Under the pieces are notes generated by a model. The model was not told the DNA's origin, searched no databases, and saw nothing but the letters and a program-made list of their open reading frames with translations. Made by a program: the position numbers and the translations under genes. From Coxiellaceae bacterium (GTDB lineage Bacteria; Pseudomonadota; Gammaproteobacteria; Coxiellales; Coxiellaceae), in the NCBI GenBank assembly GCA_014238325.1, contig JABABH010000015.1, positions 1 to 22,185 of the forward strand: a stretch of DNA of 22,185 bases, read 5' to 3'. Below, piece after piece: positions 22,092-22,185 of this stretch. Within the stretch, counting starts at the first letter, position 1. Each line of letters starts with the position of its first letter.

Positions 22092-22185
22092 ATGAAAAAG
22101 CTTCATAATCCTCATGATAAATATTTCCGTTTTGCGATGTCTGATGTGCGAGTAGCAACAGAATTTTTTGAAGCATACTTGCCCA
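22092..22185 (+). CDS. Rpn-family recombination-promoting nuclease/putative transposase, N-terminus only
   Basis: Only the first 31 codons are in the window. The sequence MKKLHNPHDKYFRFAMSD, then RVATEFFEAYLP, is the N-terminal signature of the Rpn/YhgA-like family (PF04754, PD-(D/E)XK nuclease fold). Members promote recA-independent recombination in E. coli and are often multicopy in host-associated gammaproteobacteria. The catalytic residues lie downstream, outside the window, so intactness cannot be judged. The ribosome-binding site is not evident; T-rich sequence precedes the ATG. The neighbouring pot operon is divergent. Confidence 0.75.
   Translation, partial: MKKLHNPHDKYFRFAMSDVRVATEFFEAYLP

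Noticed and set aside
1..22185. tRNA, rRNA, CRISPR arrays, complete insertion sequences
   Set aside because: None was recognised by eye: no cloverleaf, no repeat-spacer pattern and no transposase with terminal repeats apart from the partial Rpn-like gene.

Overview
The window is almost entirely one conserved ribosomal-protein cluster (str, S10, spc and alpha operons run together on the + strand, bases 1-17787). It is followed by a spermidine/putrescine ABC transporter operon on the - strand (17929-21782) and the first 31 codons of an Rpn-family (PD-(D/E)XK) nuclease/transposase-like gene at the right edge. The gene order rpsL-rpsG-fusA-tuf, the long-form S14, L30 and a full spc operon ending in rpmJ point to a proteobacterium, most likely a gammaproteobacterium. 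The AT-rich codon use, an EF-Tu whose 180-205 region resembles Legionella, and an Rpn-type gene suggest a host-associated member of the Legionellales; that placement is inference, not proof.

Layout: rpsL (3' part), rpsG, fusA and tuf (1-4156) are followed after only 11 bases by rpsJ, so str and S10 are physically merged. S10 then runs rpsJ-rplC-rplD-rplW-rplB-rpsS-rplV-rpsC-rplP-rpmC-rpsQ. The spc genes rplN-rplX-rplE-rpsN-rpsH-rplF-rplR-rpsE-rpmD-rplO-secY-rpmJ follow, then the alpha genes rpsM-rpsK-rpsD-rpoA-rplQ. Many genes overlap by 1-14 bases, which suggests translational coupling. A sigma70-like promoter sits in the rpmJ-rpsM gap. The intercistronic spaces that carry the S7 and L4 autoregulatory sites in E. 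coli are missing, while the rplX-rplE gap keeps a possible S8-type hairpin.

The most striking observation is in rpoA, the RNA polymerase alpha subunit. The frame is intact and highly conserved on both sides, but codon 124 is TAG where E. coli has a glutamate. A GTG, normally a valine codon, lies 3 bases past the stop and could restart translation. Ten other genes here end in TAG, so a genome-wide reassignment of TAG is unlikely. The options are a genuinely split alpha subunit, programmed readthrough, a decaying copy backed up by another rpoA, or a sequencing error.

A second oddity is tuf. Its codon choice is unlike the rest of the cluster, it has unusual substitutions in the G domain, and it lies between two perfect 12-base direct repeats, which suggests a replaced or transferred copy.

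The transporter genes potA-potB-potC-potD overlap one another and have a good promoter upstream of potA. They converge on rplQ across 141 bases that hold a run of ten G and several short palindromes but no convincing terminator.
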